Notes: generated from the sequence alone by a model not told the origin. Numbered from the stretch's first letter, positions 43,155-51,615 are shown. The stretch: 64,000 nucleotides of DNA from Bacillota bacterium (GCA_023392595.1 JAEVYU010000040.1:1-64000); one strand, 5' to 3'. Program-made: numbers and translations.

Positions 43155-44129
43155 TTAGCCTCCTATTTGAACCATTTTCCTGCCATCGGTTATCCCGTTT
43201 GCCTCGTCATGAAAATTATGACGGCGAGGTTTTTGAAAAATCAGCTCTTGAAGAGTTTCTTGAAGTTTCTCATCCGTTACGCCTGCTCGAAGTAACGTTT
43301 TTAAATCGGTTTCTTCCTCACCATGCAGGCACAATTTAAGTTTCCCTTCCGCTGTGAGCCTTATCCGGCTGCAATTTTCGCAAAACGCTTCGGTTATCGC
43401 ACTGATAAATCCGATGCCGCCTTGAAATCCCGGAAAATTATAGTAACGCGCCGGACCATTTCCCAAACCGCTAAAGACTCGCCGGGGCTTTCCATACTGT
43501 TGAATCAGCATCTTAAGCACATACTGGTTTCCGATCGGTGTAAACTTTGCTCCAAGTCCAATCGGCATTAATTCAATAAACCGGACATGGACCGGATAAG
43601 CTCTGGCCATACCGGCCAGATCCCTAAGGGAGGAGCCGTTTATTTCCCGGATCGGAACACAATTGATTTTTGTTTTTAACCCCAACCGGCATGAGAGTTT
43701 GATGGCGCTCAACACTTTTGAAAATGCATCAACACCGGTTATCTGTAAAAATGTGCCGGCATCCAAAGAATCCAGACTAAAATTGACCCCCCCAAGTCCG
43801 GCAGAGGCCAATTGCTCCCCATACATATCAAAAAGCACGCCATTGGTGGTCATGGTAACCTGGTCAATCCCCGGTATTTCCCTGAGCTCCCGGATAAGGA
43901 AAACAAGATTTTTCCGCACCAAAGGCTCTCCTCCGGTAACTTTTATTTTGCGAATTCCAAGTCCCGAGGCTACCTTGACCAACCGGATGACTTCTTCAAA
44001 AGTCATGATTTCATGATGGGGCAGGCTTTCGATACCGGACTTTGGCATGCAATAAACGCAACGCAGATTACAGCGGTCCGTCACTGAAATCCGTAAATAA
44101 TCAATTTTTCTGCCAAATTGGTCGATCAT
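43155..44129 (-). CDS. moaA: GTP 3',8-cyclase
   Basis: Radical SAM enzyme that, with MoaC, converts GTP to cyclic pyranopterin monophosphate. About 324 residues from the ATG after GAGGGGG; 20 upstream codons are open but unneeded. The N-terminal [4Fe-4S] cluster is bound by CNLRCVYC (about 20-27). KVTGGEPLVRKN (about 68-79) is the SAM-binding block. The C-terminal second cluster is FCENCSRIRLTAEGKLKLCL (Cys about 250, 253 and 267). The final residues lack the extreme C-terminal GG found in many MoaA and end MVQIGG, so a GG is in fact present. It follows moaC by about 70 nt. Confidence 0.95.
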   Translation of the reverse strand: MIDQFGRKIDYLRISVTDRCNLRCVYCMPKSGIESLPHHEIMTFEEVIRLVKVASGLGIRKIKVTGGEPLVRKNLVFLIRELREIPGIDQVTMTTNGVLFDMYGEQLASAGLGGVNFSLDSLDAGTFLQITGVDAFSKVLSAIKLSCRLGLKTKINCVPIREINGSSLRDLAGMARAYPVHVRFIELMPIGLGAKFTPIGNQYVLKMLIQQYGKPRRVFSGLGNGPARYYNFPGFQGGIGFISAITEAFCENCSRIRLTAEGKLKLCLHGEEETDLKTLLRAGVTDEKLQETLQELIFQKPRRHNFHDEANGITDGRKMVQIGG

Positions 44130-44201
44130 CCAATCCCCCTCATCAAAAGCCTTTCCCGTATCATTTTTATTACCCCCTACGGAATCCATTCGGGCTTCAT
44201 G

Positions 44202-44681
44202 CTATTTTTTAAGGTAATGACCGCTTTTTCCGCCGGCTTTTTCTTGGACAAAAATCCCGGTTAATTCCATATTTTTATCCATAGCCTTACACATGTCGTA
44301 GATGGTAAGCAACGCCACCGTCACTCCTGTGAGGGCTTCCATTTCCACTCCGGTTTTTCCAGTGAGTTTAACCGTACATATAGCCTCTACCGTACAAGTG
44401 TCCGGATCCAATTGAAAATCCACCACCGCTTGGGTGATGAACAGAGGATGGCATAATGGTATTAAATCAGGAGTACGCTTTGTCGCCATGATACCGGCTA
44501 TCCGGGCGACACCCAAGACATCACCTTTTGTCACCGTACCGCTTTGAATTGCATCAAAAACAACTTGACTTACAACGATGCTACCTTTGGCAACCGCAAT
44601 CCGCTCGGTAGACTCCTTTTCAGTAACATCAACCATTACAGCCTTGCCGTCTTCGTCAAAATGAGTCAGACCATTTTCCAT
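44202..44681 (-). CDS. moaC: Cyclic pyranopterin monophosphate synthase
   Basis: Acts after MoaA in molybdopterin synthesis. 159 residues from the ATG 9 nt after GTGGAGG; a GTG five codons upstream overlaps the ribosome site. Family motifs are LTHFDEDGKAVMVDVTEKE (about 4-22), ARIAGIMATKRTPDLIPLCH (about 61-80, including active-site Lys and His) and VKLTGKTGVEMEALTGVTVA (about 105-124). The ending GGKSGHYLKK is typical. It lies 18 nt after the MoeA-like gene and upstream of moaA. Confidence 0.95.
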   Translation of the reverse strand: MENGLTHFDEDGKAVMVDVTEKESTERIAVAKGSIVVSQVVFDAIQSGTVTKGDVLGVARIAGIMATKRTPDLIPLCHPLFITQAVVDFQLDPDTCTVEAICTVKLTGKTGVEMEALTGVTVALLTIYDMCKAMDKNMELTGIFVQEKAGGKSGHYLKK

Positions 44682-44699
44682 GGGATCAGCCTCCACTCT

Positions 44700-45728
44700 T
44701 TACTTTCCAAAGCCGCAATTGGGAAAGTTGCAAACCTCACAGTTTAAACATAATCCGCCATGACCTAAACCGGTCAAATCACTGGCTGTCAAGATATCAT
44801 CCGCCATGATACGGGGCAATATCAAATCAAAAATTGTGCGCCTGGCATACATAACACACCCGGGCAAACCGATAATGGGAATCTTTTTGGAAAGTAAGGG
44901 GTAATAAGCCAGTAAAAACATAGCCCCCGGCAAAACCGGAGCACCGTATGAGATGAGTTCGGCGCCGGTATTTTTGATGGCAGCAGGAGTGGTATCATCG
45001 GGATCAACGCTCATTCCTCCCGTACATATGACAAAATCAGCTTCCCGGTCGATATAGCCAAGAATCGCGCGGGTGATATTCTCCGCTTTGTCTCCGACAA
45101 TGTCCTGACCCAAAACCTCAACCTTATATTCGGCCAATTTTTGGCGGATGACCGGACCAAAAGTATCCTGAATCCGGCCATAGAAAACTTCATTTCCCGT
45201 TGTTACAATTCCGGCTTTTTTATTTCCAAAAGGCAAAATTTGCAACAAAGGCTTGTTATCCGCGATCGCCAATGCTTCCTTCATTTCCGCTTCTTCGATG
45301 ACCAGTGGAACAACACGCGTCCCGGCCAGTTTCATGCCTTCATAGACTGCAAAATTGCCATGACGGGTGGCAATGATCATTTTACCCAGAGCATTAATAC
45401 GGTTAAGCCTTTCCAGATCAACCTTGAATAAGCCGTCCACCGTGGCAAAAAGTTCAATCTTACCCTCTTTGGCGGGGGTGGAACTCATATATTTATTTTT
45501 GCATATACTCAACAGAATTTCCGCCGCCTCATTTTCATGCAGCATGCCAGGTTGCTTCTCCCAGACATATAAATGTTCTTTCCCCAGGGAAAGCAAAACC
45601 GGAATATCCTCCTCGGCAACGACATGCCCTTTACGAAAAACCGGGCCGCTTTTCTCCCCCCTGATAATTTGCGTCAAATCATGGCAGAGGACATGACCCA
45701 CTGCATCGATTGTCTTGATTTGTTTCAT
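44700..45728 (-). CDS. Molybdopterin-binding protein (MoeA/MogA-like)
   Basis: About 342 residues from the ATG after GGAGGATGAT. The C-terminal half is a MogA/MoeA G-domain: AGIVTTGNEVFYGRIQDTFG, DFVICTGGMSVDPDDTTPAA and GAPVLPGAMFLLAYYP with IPIIGLPGCVMYARRTIFDL. The N-terminal ~150 residues differ from true MoeA, so it belongs to the shorter clostridial molybdopterin-binding group. A C-terminal cysteine cluster (LCLNCEVCNFPNCGFG) suggests an extra metal site. Likely role: molybdenum insertion or cofactor handling. First gene of the molybdenum cofactor operon; upstream lies a 373-base spacer with two hairpins. Confidence 0.85.
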   Translation of the reverse strand: MKQIKTIDAVGHVLCHDLTQIIRGEKSGPVFRKGHVVAEEDIPVLLSLGKEHLYVWEKQPGMLHENEAAEILLSICKNKYMSSTPAKEGKIELFATVDGLFKVDLERLNRINALGKMIIATRHGNFAVYEGMKLAGTRVVPLVIEEAEMKEALAIADNKPLLQILPFGNKKAGIVTTGNEVFYGRIQDTFGPVIRQKLAEYKVEVLGQDIVGDKAENITRAILGYIDREADFVICTGGMSVDPDDTTPAAIKNTGAELISYGAPVLPGAMFLLAYYPLLSKKIPIIGLPGCVMYARRTIFDLILPRIMADDILTASDLTGLGHGGLCLNCEVCNFPNCGFGK

Positions 45729-45820
45729 ATCATCCTCCGTGGTAAAAAAGAGCATGGATTAATTTAATATCAAACTGTGTGTAAGAAAAATTGAAAATCC
45801 CGATCCAAACTGTAGGAATA

Positions 45821-45850
45821 GGGGACGGAATCATTTTTTATTCCGTCCCC
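45821..45850. repeat. REP-like hairpin GGGGACGGAA/TTCCGTCCCC
   Basis: A 10-bp perfect stem with a 10-nt loop and no T run on either strand, so not a standard terminator. GGGGACGG...CCGTCCCC hairpins are familiar REP-like elements in Bacillota, often tied to REP-associated transposases; none is in the window. It lies in the 373-base spacer 45729-46101 upstream of the MoeA-like gene. A second imperfect dyad (GGTTCG-CTCAG with CTGAG-CGAACC, 45991-46035) is nearby; I saw no molybdenum-cofactor riboswitch pattern. Confidence 0.55.
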
Positions 45851-46068
45851 TTGAAAAATACATCATCTCAAGCAAGATAACAAATCCATCTTTGTTAAAA
45901 ATGCCCTAACTCTTTATCCTACCAGAGCACTCATTCTATTATAAAATGGCGCCTCCGGGCTGTCAATCATCCGTAAACTTTCTAGATCCAGGTTCGGCTC
46001 AGAAACGATTCAAATGTACTGAGGAGTATCGAACCAGCCTGATTGGGGTTTTTGAAATCATAGCCCAT

Positions 46069-46091
46069 AAAAAAAGCTGCCCCACGGCAGC
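46069..46091 (-). terminator. Terminator after the 68-residue small gene
   Basis: Minus strand: GCTGCC, 4-nt loop, GGCAGC, then seven T residues. It begins 11 nt past the stop of the gene at 46102-46308. Confidence 0.85.
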
Positions 46092-46101
46092 GAAAACAGG
46101 C

Positions 46102-46308
46102 TCATCCGTTCTCCAAATCAAACTTTTCTTCAAGTTTGCGCAAACAATTCAGAATGGTATCCATCCATTCTTTTACCTCTTCCGCTTCTAAGTAAGGGAG
46201 AGTTTGGGAAAGACCCATCCCAGGTTTTACGAGAAGTTGTCTTTGTTCAAGATTTAACAAACTATCCCAATTGGGATTTAATTTTCGATTCCGTATTACA
46301 GATGCCAA
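46102..46308 (-). CDS. Small hypothetical protein, 68 aa
   Basis: A 68-residue soluble protein starting at a TTG 7 nt after AAAGGAG. Sequence features: basic start (ASVIRNRKLNP), then NWDSLLNLEQRQLLVKPGMG, and a C-terminal amphipathic helix VKEWMDTILNCLRKLEEKFD. The terminator at 46069-46091 follows directly, supporting a real single-gene unit. The LVKPGMG turn with following LPYLE is reminiscent of short uncharacterised proteins in clostridia, but I cannot name a family. No signal peptide or membrane segment. Confidence 0.6.
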   Translation of the reverse strand: MASVIRNRKLNPNWDSLLNLEQRQLLVKPGMGLSQTLPYLEAEEVKEWMDTILNCLRKLEEKFDLENG

Positions 46309-46699
46309 TGAAACTCTCCTTTCAAGCAAACAATGTCATTCATTAATTCGCCGCCATTTTAAAAATACCTTTGGAAAACAAAGGGATATCGTTAAAAATC
46401 GACAAAATTCTACAACCAAAAATTAGGAGACGGATTTCAAACGATAATTAAGAATTCCTAAATCGTTCCGGAACTCAGGCAATAAAAAAAGAGGCCGCCG
46501 TCGACTCTCCTCATAGTTTGGGAATCCAATTTTTCATTTTGGATAGGAAACCCGTTTCGTATCCCTTTTAACCGAAAGTCTTCGAAAGGCCTCTTTTCTA
46601 CTTTCAGGATGGAAAAACTTTTATGGCTAGGCAGTATTAGCCCTGGAAAGGATGAACATTAATTTACGGACTATGAATTCTCTGGATGGTTTCGGTCAT
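46309..46699. other. Spacer with a long-range hairpin, probable structured 3' region of the 37-aa gene
   Basis: The 391-base spacer is AT-rich. At 46487-46496 and 46588-46597 the arms AAAAGAGGCC and GGCCTCTTTT enclose 91 bases. On the minus strand the distal arm runs into seven T residues, so the whole may be a large terminator for the peptide gene at 46700-46813. The enclosed bases contain further short dyads (for example TTGGGAATCCAA). No other gene was seen. Confidence 0.45.
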
Positions 46700-46813
46700 T
46701 TAGATAAAACTGCCACCGCAGAAGCAGCTAAAGATGATGATGATGATGATAATCCATATAATCCACCAACACCCGCCGCCGCCCCAACCTTGCTCGGCAT
46801 TTACATCACTCAT
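46700..46813 (-). CDS. Small Gly/Trp/Ile-rich membrane peptide, 37 aa
   Basis: A 37-codon gene with a strong ribosome site (TTGGAGGTGAAATGA before ATG). The product starts MSDVNAEQGWGGGGCWWIIW, followed by seven isoleucines and then FSCFCGGSFI. One hydrophobic helix with flanking Gly/Cys resembles tiny YjcZ/sporulation-type or membrane peptides of Firmicutes in overall style only. Three cysteines could cross-link or bind metal. The isoleucine run is encoded by an ATC repeat, a GAT microsatellite on the plus strand, so its length may vary. An acidic plus-strand reading frame over the same bases is considered a shadow. Confidence 0.65.
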   Translation of the reverse strand: MSDVNAEQGWGGGGCWWIIWIIIIIIIFSCFCGGSFI

Positions 46814-46974
46814 TCATTTCACCTCCAACATCAGTTTGAGGTTCCCTTACCTATATTATGGAATTTTCAAAGACATGGAATGAGTTTTTGTAATCTTATT
46901 GCATGAAAATGGCAGACTCCGCAATAATCCGAACGACTTTGGAATGGGGAACGATACACTGATTCTTTCTGTCA

Positions 46975-47100
46975 TTCAGTGAATTACTTCTGCCACAGAA
47001 ATAATTCTTTCCGTCGTTCAATAAATTACTTCTGTCACAAAAATAATTCTTTCCGTCGTTCAATGAATTACTTCTACCACAGAAATAATTCTTTCCGTCG
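46975..47100. repeat. 42-bp tandem repeat, three units
   Basis: Three head-to-tail 42-bp units ending at 47016, 47058 and 47100, each finishing ATTCTTTCCGTCG. A partial unit precedes at about 46962-46974. Units differ at only a few positions. Each contains an imperfect dyad (GAATTACTTCTG with CAGAAATAATTC, 11 of 12 pairing), so RNA from either strand could form three serial hairpins. Forty-two is a multiple of three and a plus-strand frame reads through as a 14-residue repeat, but no ribosome site is present. Confidence 0.75.
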
Positions 47101-47505
47101 TCGGAAAATAATCACCGGGCATCGTCGCCAAGGCGCTGCAGACACAGAGGTGTGGTTTTGGTGTTTCAGGATGCAATCTGCCGGGTTTAATGCCTCGCGC
47201 GCCGCCGCTCTTTTAATCCTGGAAATCCTGTTCATCCTGTCTTGGTTAACTTTTCTTTCCCCGGGGAATCCGCTTCAGAATCATGAAGGCAAAAATGGAG
47301 GTTCCGGCTTTACCTCCTACAATCAATATTCCAATAATTGGCATTCAAATTTAACTTTATTAGAGGCCTACCAGCGAATCGAGGGTAATAAGCTAATATC
47401 GACTGCAAATCTCCGGTATCCAGAGTCCTTTCATGAAGTTTAAACCGGTGATAGTTTATTTACTTTCCGAACAATCTTCATTTAAAAAATCCAAGGAGGA
47501 GAGCC
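47101..47505. other. Spacer between tandem repeats and the 120-aa gene
   Basis: A plus-strand frame (46979-47443) crosses the repeats and continues with a hydrophobic stretch (about 47190-47260), but it lacks a ribosome site and I do not call it. The bases CTGGAAATCCTGTTCATCCTGT near 47220 (first 20 counted) resemble a phrase that recurs in intergenic DNA of many bacteria. The last 20 bases carry the strong AAGGAGGA ribosome site of the next gene. Nothing else is supported. Confidence 0.4.
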
Positions 47506-47868
47506 ATGTTTACCTGGAGCAAAAACAACCGGGCCTGTACCACCACATGGAGCACTTTATTGATATTGGACCAAATCAGCGCTGCTTTTAGCGATTCCGG
47601 CGCCCTTAAAATCCAGGACTTCACTTTTTGGAACAAGACCGGCAGTTCCGAGATGCGCAAAGTAATGGCCAATACCCTGGCGATTCAAATGGATAATATT
47701 TTTACCATGCTCCGGGGAGCCCAATACGAGAGAGGCGTTACCAAAGAAATCGCCATCAACGGGATGATGAACATTCTGACCGTCGGCGACCAAACTGTCA
47801 GTGATTTGGCAGAACTCAACAATAACAACTACGCCTTTTGGAATGGAGATAAAACGGGTGAGAATTAA
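47506..47868 (+). CDS. Hypothetical protein, 120 aa, paired with the exported barrel-like protein
   Basis: Start fixed by AAGGAGGAGAGCC just before the ATG. 120 residues, no signal peptide. Sequence includes ACTTTWSTLLILDQISAAFS (about 10-29), KIQDFTFWNKTGSSEMRKVM (about 35-54) and EIAINGMMNILTVGDQTVSD (about 81-100). It is Asn/Thr-rich and mostly helical by appearance. Its end overlaps the start of the exported protein gene by about 11 bases, implying co-translation. The first bases of this gene are also found in the decayed copy at 60290, so the two genes form one duplicated cassette. No family recognised. Confidence 0.6.
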   Translation: MFTWSKNNRACTTTWSTLLILDQISAAFSDSGALKIQDFTFWNKTGSSEMRKVMANTLAIQMDNIFTMLRGAQYERGVTKEIAINGMMNILTVGDQTVSDLAELNNNNYAFWNGDKTGEN

Positions 47869-49018
47869 ATTTTGCCTATCGATCCTTATTTTACTGGCCT
47901 TAACGGCCCTGATGGCTATTCCCGCATATGCCGATGAAGCAGGATCTTCCATCAACATGAGTGATTTTGCATCATCCTCCGGGCTCCCCGGCGCTGTTCT
48001 CATCCAGGCGCTGGAGCAACCCTTGAGTATCAACCAGGAATTAAACAGCGTTTTAATTACCGATCATGCCTGGAAATTTTTAAAGGACCTCAATCTAAAA
48101 TTATATACCGCGACAACCAGCGACGGCACTCAGTCATTGGGCTTAAGTTACACTTTGACCAAAGATCTGAAGCGGTTTTTTTTCACCAAAAGTAATTCCC
48201 TGCAAACCGGGATCAGTTATTCCCTTAATCTGGACGGGAATACCGCGGTCATCCAAGATGCAAACCCCAACGATTTTTTGATTTCCGACTTTTCCATCCA
48301 TTATTTCCGCAGCCAAGGCGGAGCCATCCAGTCCGATGAAGCTTTATACGCCTCCCTCAATCAATTGGAAGATAAAATGGCCGGTATGGGGGATCTAAAC
48401 CAGCTCCTGGCCAGTCCCGAATATAAGGATTTTGCAAAAGCTCTGCGGAAAAACATGACCGATCAATATTATATCGATTTTTCCGCCATTGGCGGTTACG
48501 AATCAAATCACTCCTTCAGGGAAAGACAGTTATATTACGGAGTTCAGTTGGGTCTGGACCTTAAGGCCTGGAATCCCCAGTCCAAACTGGCAAAATATAA
48601 TATTTTCGATTGGCCTTTCGCCCTGATACGATTTTTATCCGGTAACGACAATGCTTTTACTCCCCGCGGCACTGCCATACCCACCGTCCTGCTGGGACTG
48701 GACATGGTGGATCCGCAAAGCGGGGTCGTCAAAAAGTTCCATCCGGATGATTCCTTTTTTACACGTTTCCGGGCGGAGACTTCCTTCCGGACTCCCCTTT
48801 CCTTGCAGAATTTAATCTTTTTCGAGGCTTCCTATCGCTATGATTGGCAGCCTCATGCTTCTGAGCTTATAAAACAAAACGCCATGGACCGGTTTGGGTA
48901 TTTTGTGGCAGCCCTCACCCTGCCCAACGGGATGTTCGCCAGTTATTCGACGGGAAAACTGCCTGCGGACCTGGAAAGCGACAGAGTCTATGAGCTTGGG
49001 TTTAGATTTAGTTTATAG
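47858..49018 (+). CDS. Exported protein with beta-barrel-like C-terminus (putative outer membrane protein)
   Basis: 386 residues from a GTG 9 nt after GGAG (an in-frame ATG at 47843 is an alternative). A Sec signal peptide spans about 1-28 (MRIKFCLSILILLALTALMA, cleavage near AYA/DE). The mature protein has alternating amphipathic strands such as GTQSLGLSYTLT, SLQTGISYSLNLDG, YYGVQLGLDLKAW, IFFEASYRYDW and the ending DRVYELGFRFSL. The last segment fits an outer-membrane beta-signal (aromatic, Gly, alternating hydrophobics), though the final residue is Leu rather than Phe. If correct, the host has an outer membrane. No family recognised. The last ~42 codons are duplicated at 60324-60450. Confidence 0.6.
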   Translation: MRIKFCLSILILLALTALMAIPAYADEAGSSINMSDFASSSGLPGAVLIQALEQPLSINQELNSVLITDHAWKFLKDLNLKLYTATTSDGTQSLGLSYTLTKDLKRFFFTKSNSLQTGISYSLNLDGNTAVIQDANPNDFLISDFSIHYFRSQGGAIQSDEALYASLNQLEDKMAGMGDLNQLLASPEYKDFAKALRKNMTDQYYIDFSAIGGYESNHSFRERQLYYGVQLGLDLKAWNPQSKLAKYNIFDWPFALIRFLSGNDNAFTPRGTAIPTVLLGLDMVDPQSGVVKKFHPDDSFFTRFRAETSFRTPLSLQNLIFFEASYRYDWQPHASELIKQNAMDRFGYFVAALTLPNGMFASYSTGKLPADLESDRVYELGFRFSL

Positions 49019-49062
49019 GAATGTCGCGGGTTCATTGGAGGGAGAAAAAATTATAGTGAATT

Positions 49063-49986
49063 TCACCTACAGCCGGTATCCAGTAACTGCTTATCAATTA
49101 GGCTCTGCATATTGGGTAAATTGCTCTTTAGTTCTTCTTCCAAATCCTGGAGAGCTGTTCCGGGATAAATATTAAAGTGAAAGCCCCGGGCCAAAACCGC
49201 TAATTTATAACCATGGGGTAAACCGAGTTTCATTGCCGCTTCGGCAATAGTAGCCACCGCCTTTTGGCAATGCAACGCAGTCCGGTAATCATTGCTTTTA
49301 TAGGCATGGTAAAGTTTAATCAATATTTCCGGGACAATCCCGCCTGTAGCAATGATACAACCGTTAGCGCCATATGCAAGCCCCGATAACACAAGCTCAT
49401 CCCAGCCCATTAGAATCTTGATCGGCAAATTTTCGTCTTCCAACCGCTTTGCCAGCTTCAAAAGAAATTTAAGATCCCCGCTTGACTCTTTAATCGCAGT
49501 GATATTCCCATGCTTACAAATGGCGATCAAGTTTTCAAATCCAATGTTATTCGTAAATGACGGCGAATTGTATAAAATCAAGGGTAACGGACATGCATCA
49601 GCAACCGTTGTAATATATTTATGGATATATTTCACGGGATAGGAATAATAGTAAGGGGCACTTAAAACCACACCATCCGCACCGACTTCTTTACAAAAAC
49701 GGGCAAGCTCTATGCTTCTGTCGACTTCAAAGTCATTAATTCCCGGAATAATCCTCAATTTTCCACGGCCTCTTTCAATGACAGCTGCGATTATGCGTTT
49801 TTTGACATCCGTATCCAAGGCAATAAACTCTCCGATATTCCCAACTGGGAAAACCCCATTTACACCTTTATCCACCAAGAAATCTATGATTTGATAAATC
49901 GCTTCATAATCAACGGCCCCAGATCGGTTGTACGGAGTACACATTGCACAATAAATTCCTTCGGGTGCGAATTTTTTCTGGTTCAT
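49063..49986 (-). CDS. DHDPS/NAL-family aldolase (probable 2-keto-3-deoxy sugar acid aldolase)
   Basis: Class I TIM-barrel aldolase of 307 residues. The motif GVFPVGNIGEFIALD (about 40-54) corresponds to G-x-x-G-x-x-G-E. LILYNSPSFTNN (about 135-146) has the catalytic Tyr and NITAIKESSGD (about 157-167) the Schiff-base Lys. Members include dihydrodipicolinate synthase, N-acetylneuraminate lyase and KDG-type aldolases. Here it sits with an enolase-superfamily dehydratase, SDR and alcohol dehydrogenase, so cleavage of a 2-keto-3-deoxy acid to pyruvate and an aldehyde is likelier than lysine synthesis. It is convergent with the barrel-like gene. Confidence 0.85.
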   Translation of the reverse strand: MNQKKFAPEGIYCAMCTPYNRSGAVDYEAIYQIIDFLVDKGVNGVFPVGNIGEFIALDTDVKKRIIAAVIERGRGKLRIIPGINDFEVDRSIELARFCKEVGADGVVLSAPYYYSYPVKYIHKYITTVADACPLPLILYNSPSFTNNIGFENLIAICKHGNITAIKESSGDLKFLLKLAKRLEDENLPIKILMGWDELVLSGLAYGANGCIIATGGIVPEILIKLYHAYKSNDYRTALHCQKAVATIAEAAMKLGLPHGYKLAVLARGFHFNIYPGTALQDLEEELKSNLPNMQSLIDKQLLDTGCR

Positions 49987-50004
49987 CGTTTATCTCCTAT
50001 ATTT

Positions 50005-51615
50005 TTAATTCTTTTTGATTTTAAATTCACTCGGGGTATAGTTGGTGGTTTTTTTAAAACAAATACTGAAATATTGGGGGGAATTATACCCTACTTTATA
50101 GGCAACCTCATAAATTTTCAGGTCAGTACTGTTAAAAAGCTCTACGGCTTTTTTGATCCGCATATCCTCCAGATAATCACTGAAATTAATCTTTTTTAAC
50201 TGCCTGAACAGTGATGAAAAATAATTAGGGCTTAAGTGAACGAAACCAGCCACATCATCCAGAGTTAAATCCGGGGTCATATAATGATTTTCAATATAGA
50301 ATATTGCGTTATCAATTATTTTTTCCGCCCCGCTCTTCCTTTTTTCGGATAAAATCGCAACCACTTCGGTTAGCGTACTTTTTAGCCACTTCTCGATCTC
50401 CGCGACACTCTCCATCCTGGTAACCTGGGGGATTATCTTGTTTGATAAATTGATCATCTTGGATGAATCATTATCTTCTTCCTCAATGATCTTGCAAGCC
50501 AAAATGATTGTTTCAACGGCAACCAACTGGATATAAGAGAAGTATATGCCTTTGACATTCTTAAAGCTGAGAAAAATCTGCTCAATTTTGTTCGATATCT
50601 CCTCAAACTGCCCTACTTTCAAACAATTGACCAAGTCCTTTTGCTTGTCGCTGATGTTGAGATCCAATCTTTTCTGACCGCTATCGATATCATTGATTCG
50701 AATAATACTACGATTCTCAAAATATCGGCTGTACTCTGCCGTCATTTTCGCTTCCTCATAAGATTTGGCAATATTATGAAAGCCCCAATAGGCAGTTCCC
50801 AAACAAAGCGTCAAAAAAAACTCATCCATGGTATTGATCCGAGTCCGGATCTCATTGGCAATCTCAAGCATATATTGTTCACAAGCTTCTTTTTGCGGGA
50901 ACTCTTTGAAAATTACGGCAATTTCATCATCCCTGCTGTTAAAGATAACAGTTTTTGAAATATCCAACAGCCCTTGGACCGCTGAAAATATTTTCTGTTT
51001 CATAAATTGCTTATTAATTATAATAGAGCTAATTTCAGAAATTGCACTCACTGCCGAATTAAGAAAGTAACTTTTAATACTTAAAATGGCGACTCCAAAA
51101 TAATTTTCAAGGGGTAGACCGACAAAACTCCGGATTTCTGCTTCCTTCTCCGGAGTGAGGCTTCTTGTTACCAGCTCATATAAATATTTTTCTTTAAGTA
51201 AAGGTAACCCGGCTTTTATTTCGTTCCTGAGCTTCCGTTCTTCGATCAGTCTTTCTTTTGCGCTGCAAACCGCTTCAACCACTTTCTGATTATCAAAAGG
51301 TTTGGTAATATAATCGTGTACATGCATCTTAACGGCTTTTTTGGCAAATTCAAATTCTTCATAGGCCGTCAACAATATCACTTTAATTTCAGGATATTCC
51401 TGTCTAATGATTCCGGAAAGTTCGAGCCCATCTAAAAACGGCAGGTTAATATCAATTAGGGCGATATCCGGCAGCAGTCTTTTAATGAGAGCCAGTCCCG
51501 CCTCGCCATCATATGCCGTTCCCACCACTTCAACCTCATTTTTGCTCCATTGAACGCTATGGCAGAGACCTTTACAGATCACTTCATCATCATCTACAAT
51601 GATCAGTCGGTACAT
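50005..51615 (-). CDS. YesN-type response regulator with AraC DNA-binding domain
   Basis: A 536-residue regulator. The receiver domain (1-120) has LIIVDDDEVICKGL, phospho-Asp in PDIALIDINLPFLDGLEL, the Thr in VILLTAYEEF and the Lys in DYITKPFD. A long middle region (about 130-420) follows. The C-terminal AraC HTH (about 430-534) contains LTLDDVAGFVHLSPNYFSSL and KIYEVAYKVGYNSPQYFSIC. It follows the sensor kinase with a 13-nt overlap. Such pairs normally activate nearby sugar ABC transporter genes, here 57006-60155. Confidence 0.92.
   Translation of the reverse strand: MYRLIIVDDDEVICKGLCHSVQWSKNEVEVVGTAYDGEAGLALIKRLLPDIALIDINLPFLDGLELSGIIRQEYPEIKVILLTAYEEFEFAKKAVKMHVHDYITKPFDNQKVVEAVCSAKERLIEERKLRNEIKAGLPLLKEKYLYELVTRSLTPEKEAEIRSFVGLPLENYFGVAILSIKSYFLNSAVSAISEISSIIINKQFMKQKIFSAVQGLLDISKTVIFNSRDDEIAVIFKEFPQKEACEQYMLEIANEIRTRINTMDEFFLTLCLGTAYWGFHNIAKSYEEAKMTAEYSRYFENRSIIRINDIDSGQKRLDLNISDKQKDLVNCLKVGQFEEISNKIEQIFLSFKNVKGIYFSYIQLVAVETIILACKIIEEEDNDSSKMINLSNKIIPQVTRMESVAEIEKWLKSTLTEVVAILSEKRKSGAEKIIDNAIFYIENHYMTPDLTLDDVAGFVHLSPNYFSSLFRQLKKINFSDYLEDMRIKKAVELFNSTDLKIYEVAYKVGYNSPQYFSICFKKTTNYTPSEFKIKKN

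Noticed and set aside
45991..46035. tRNA-like or riboswitch structure (GGTTCG ... CGAACC)
   Set aside because: No acceptor stem, anticodon arm or known riboswitch core could be built; only an imperfect dyad remains.
46652..46906. Plus-strand 84-codon frame over the 37-aa gene
   Set aside because: The Asp run and Pro-rich text are the reverse complement of the Ile/Gly-coding strand, and the ribosome site on the minus strand is far better.
46975..47100. CRISPR-like array
   Set aside because: The 42-bp units are directly adjacent with no variable spacers and no cas genes are in the window; it is a simple tandem repeat.
46979..47443. 154-codon plus-strand protein starting in the tandem repeat
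   Set aside because: No ribosome site, start inside repeats, odd composition; possible but not supported.
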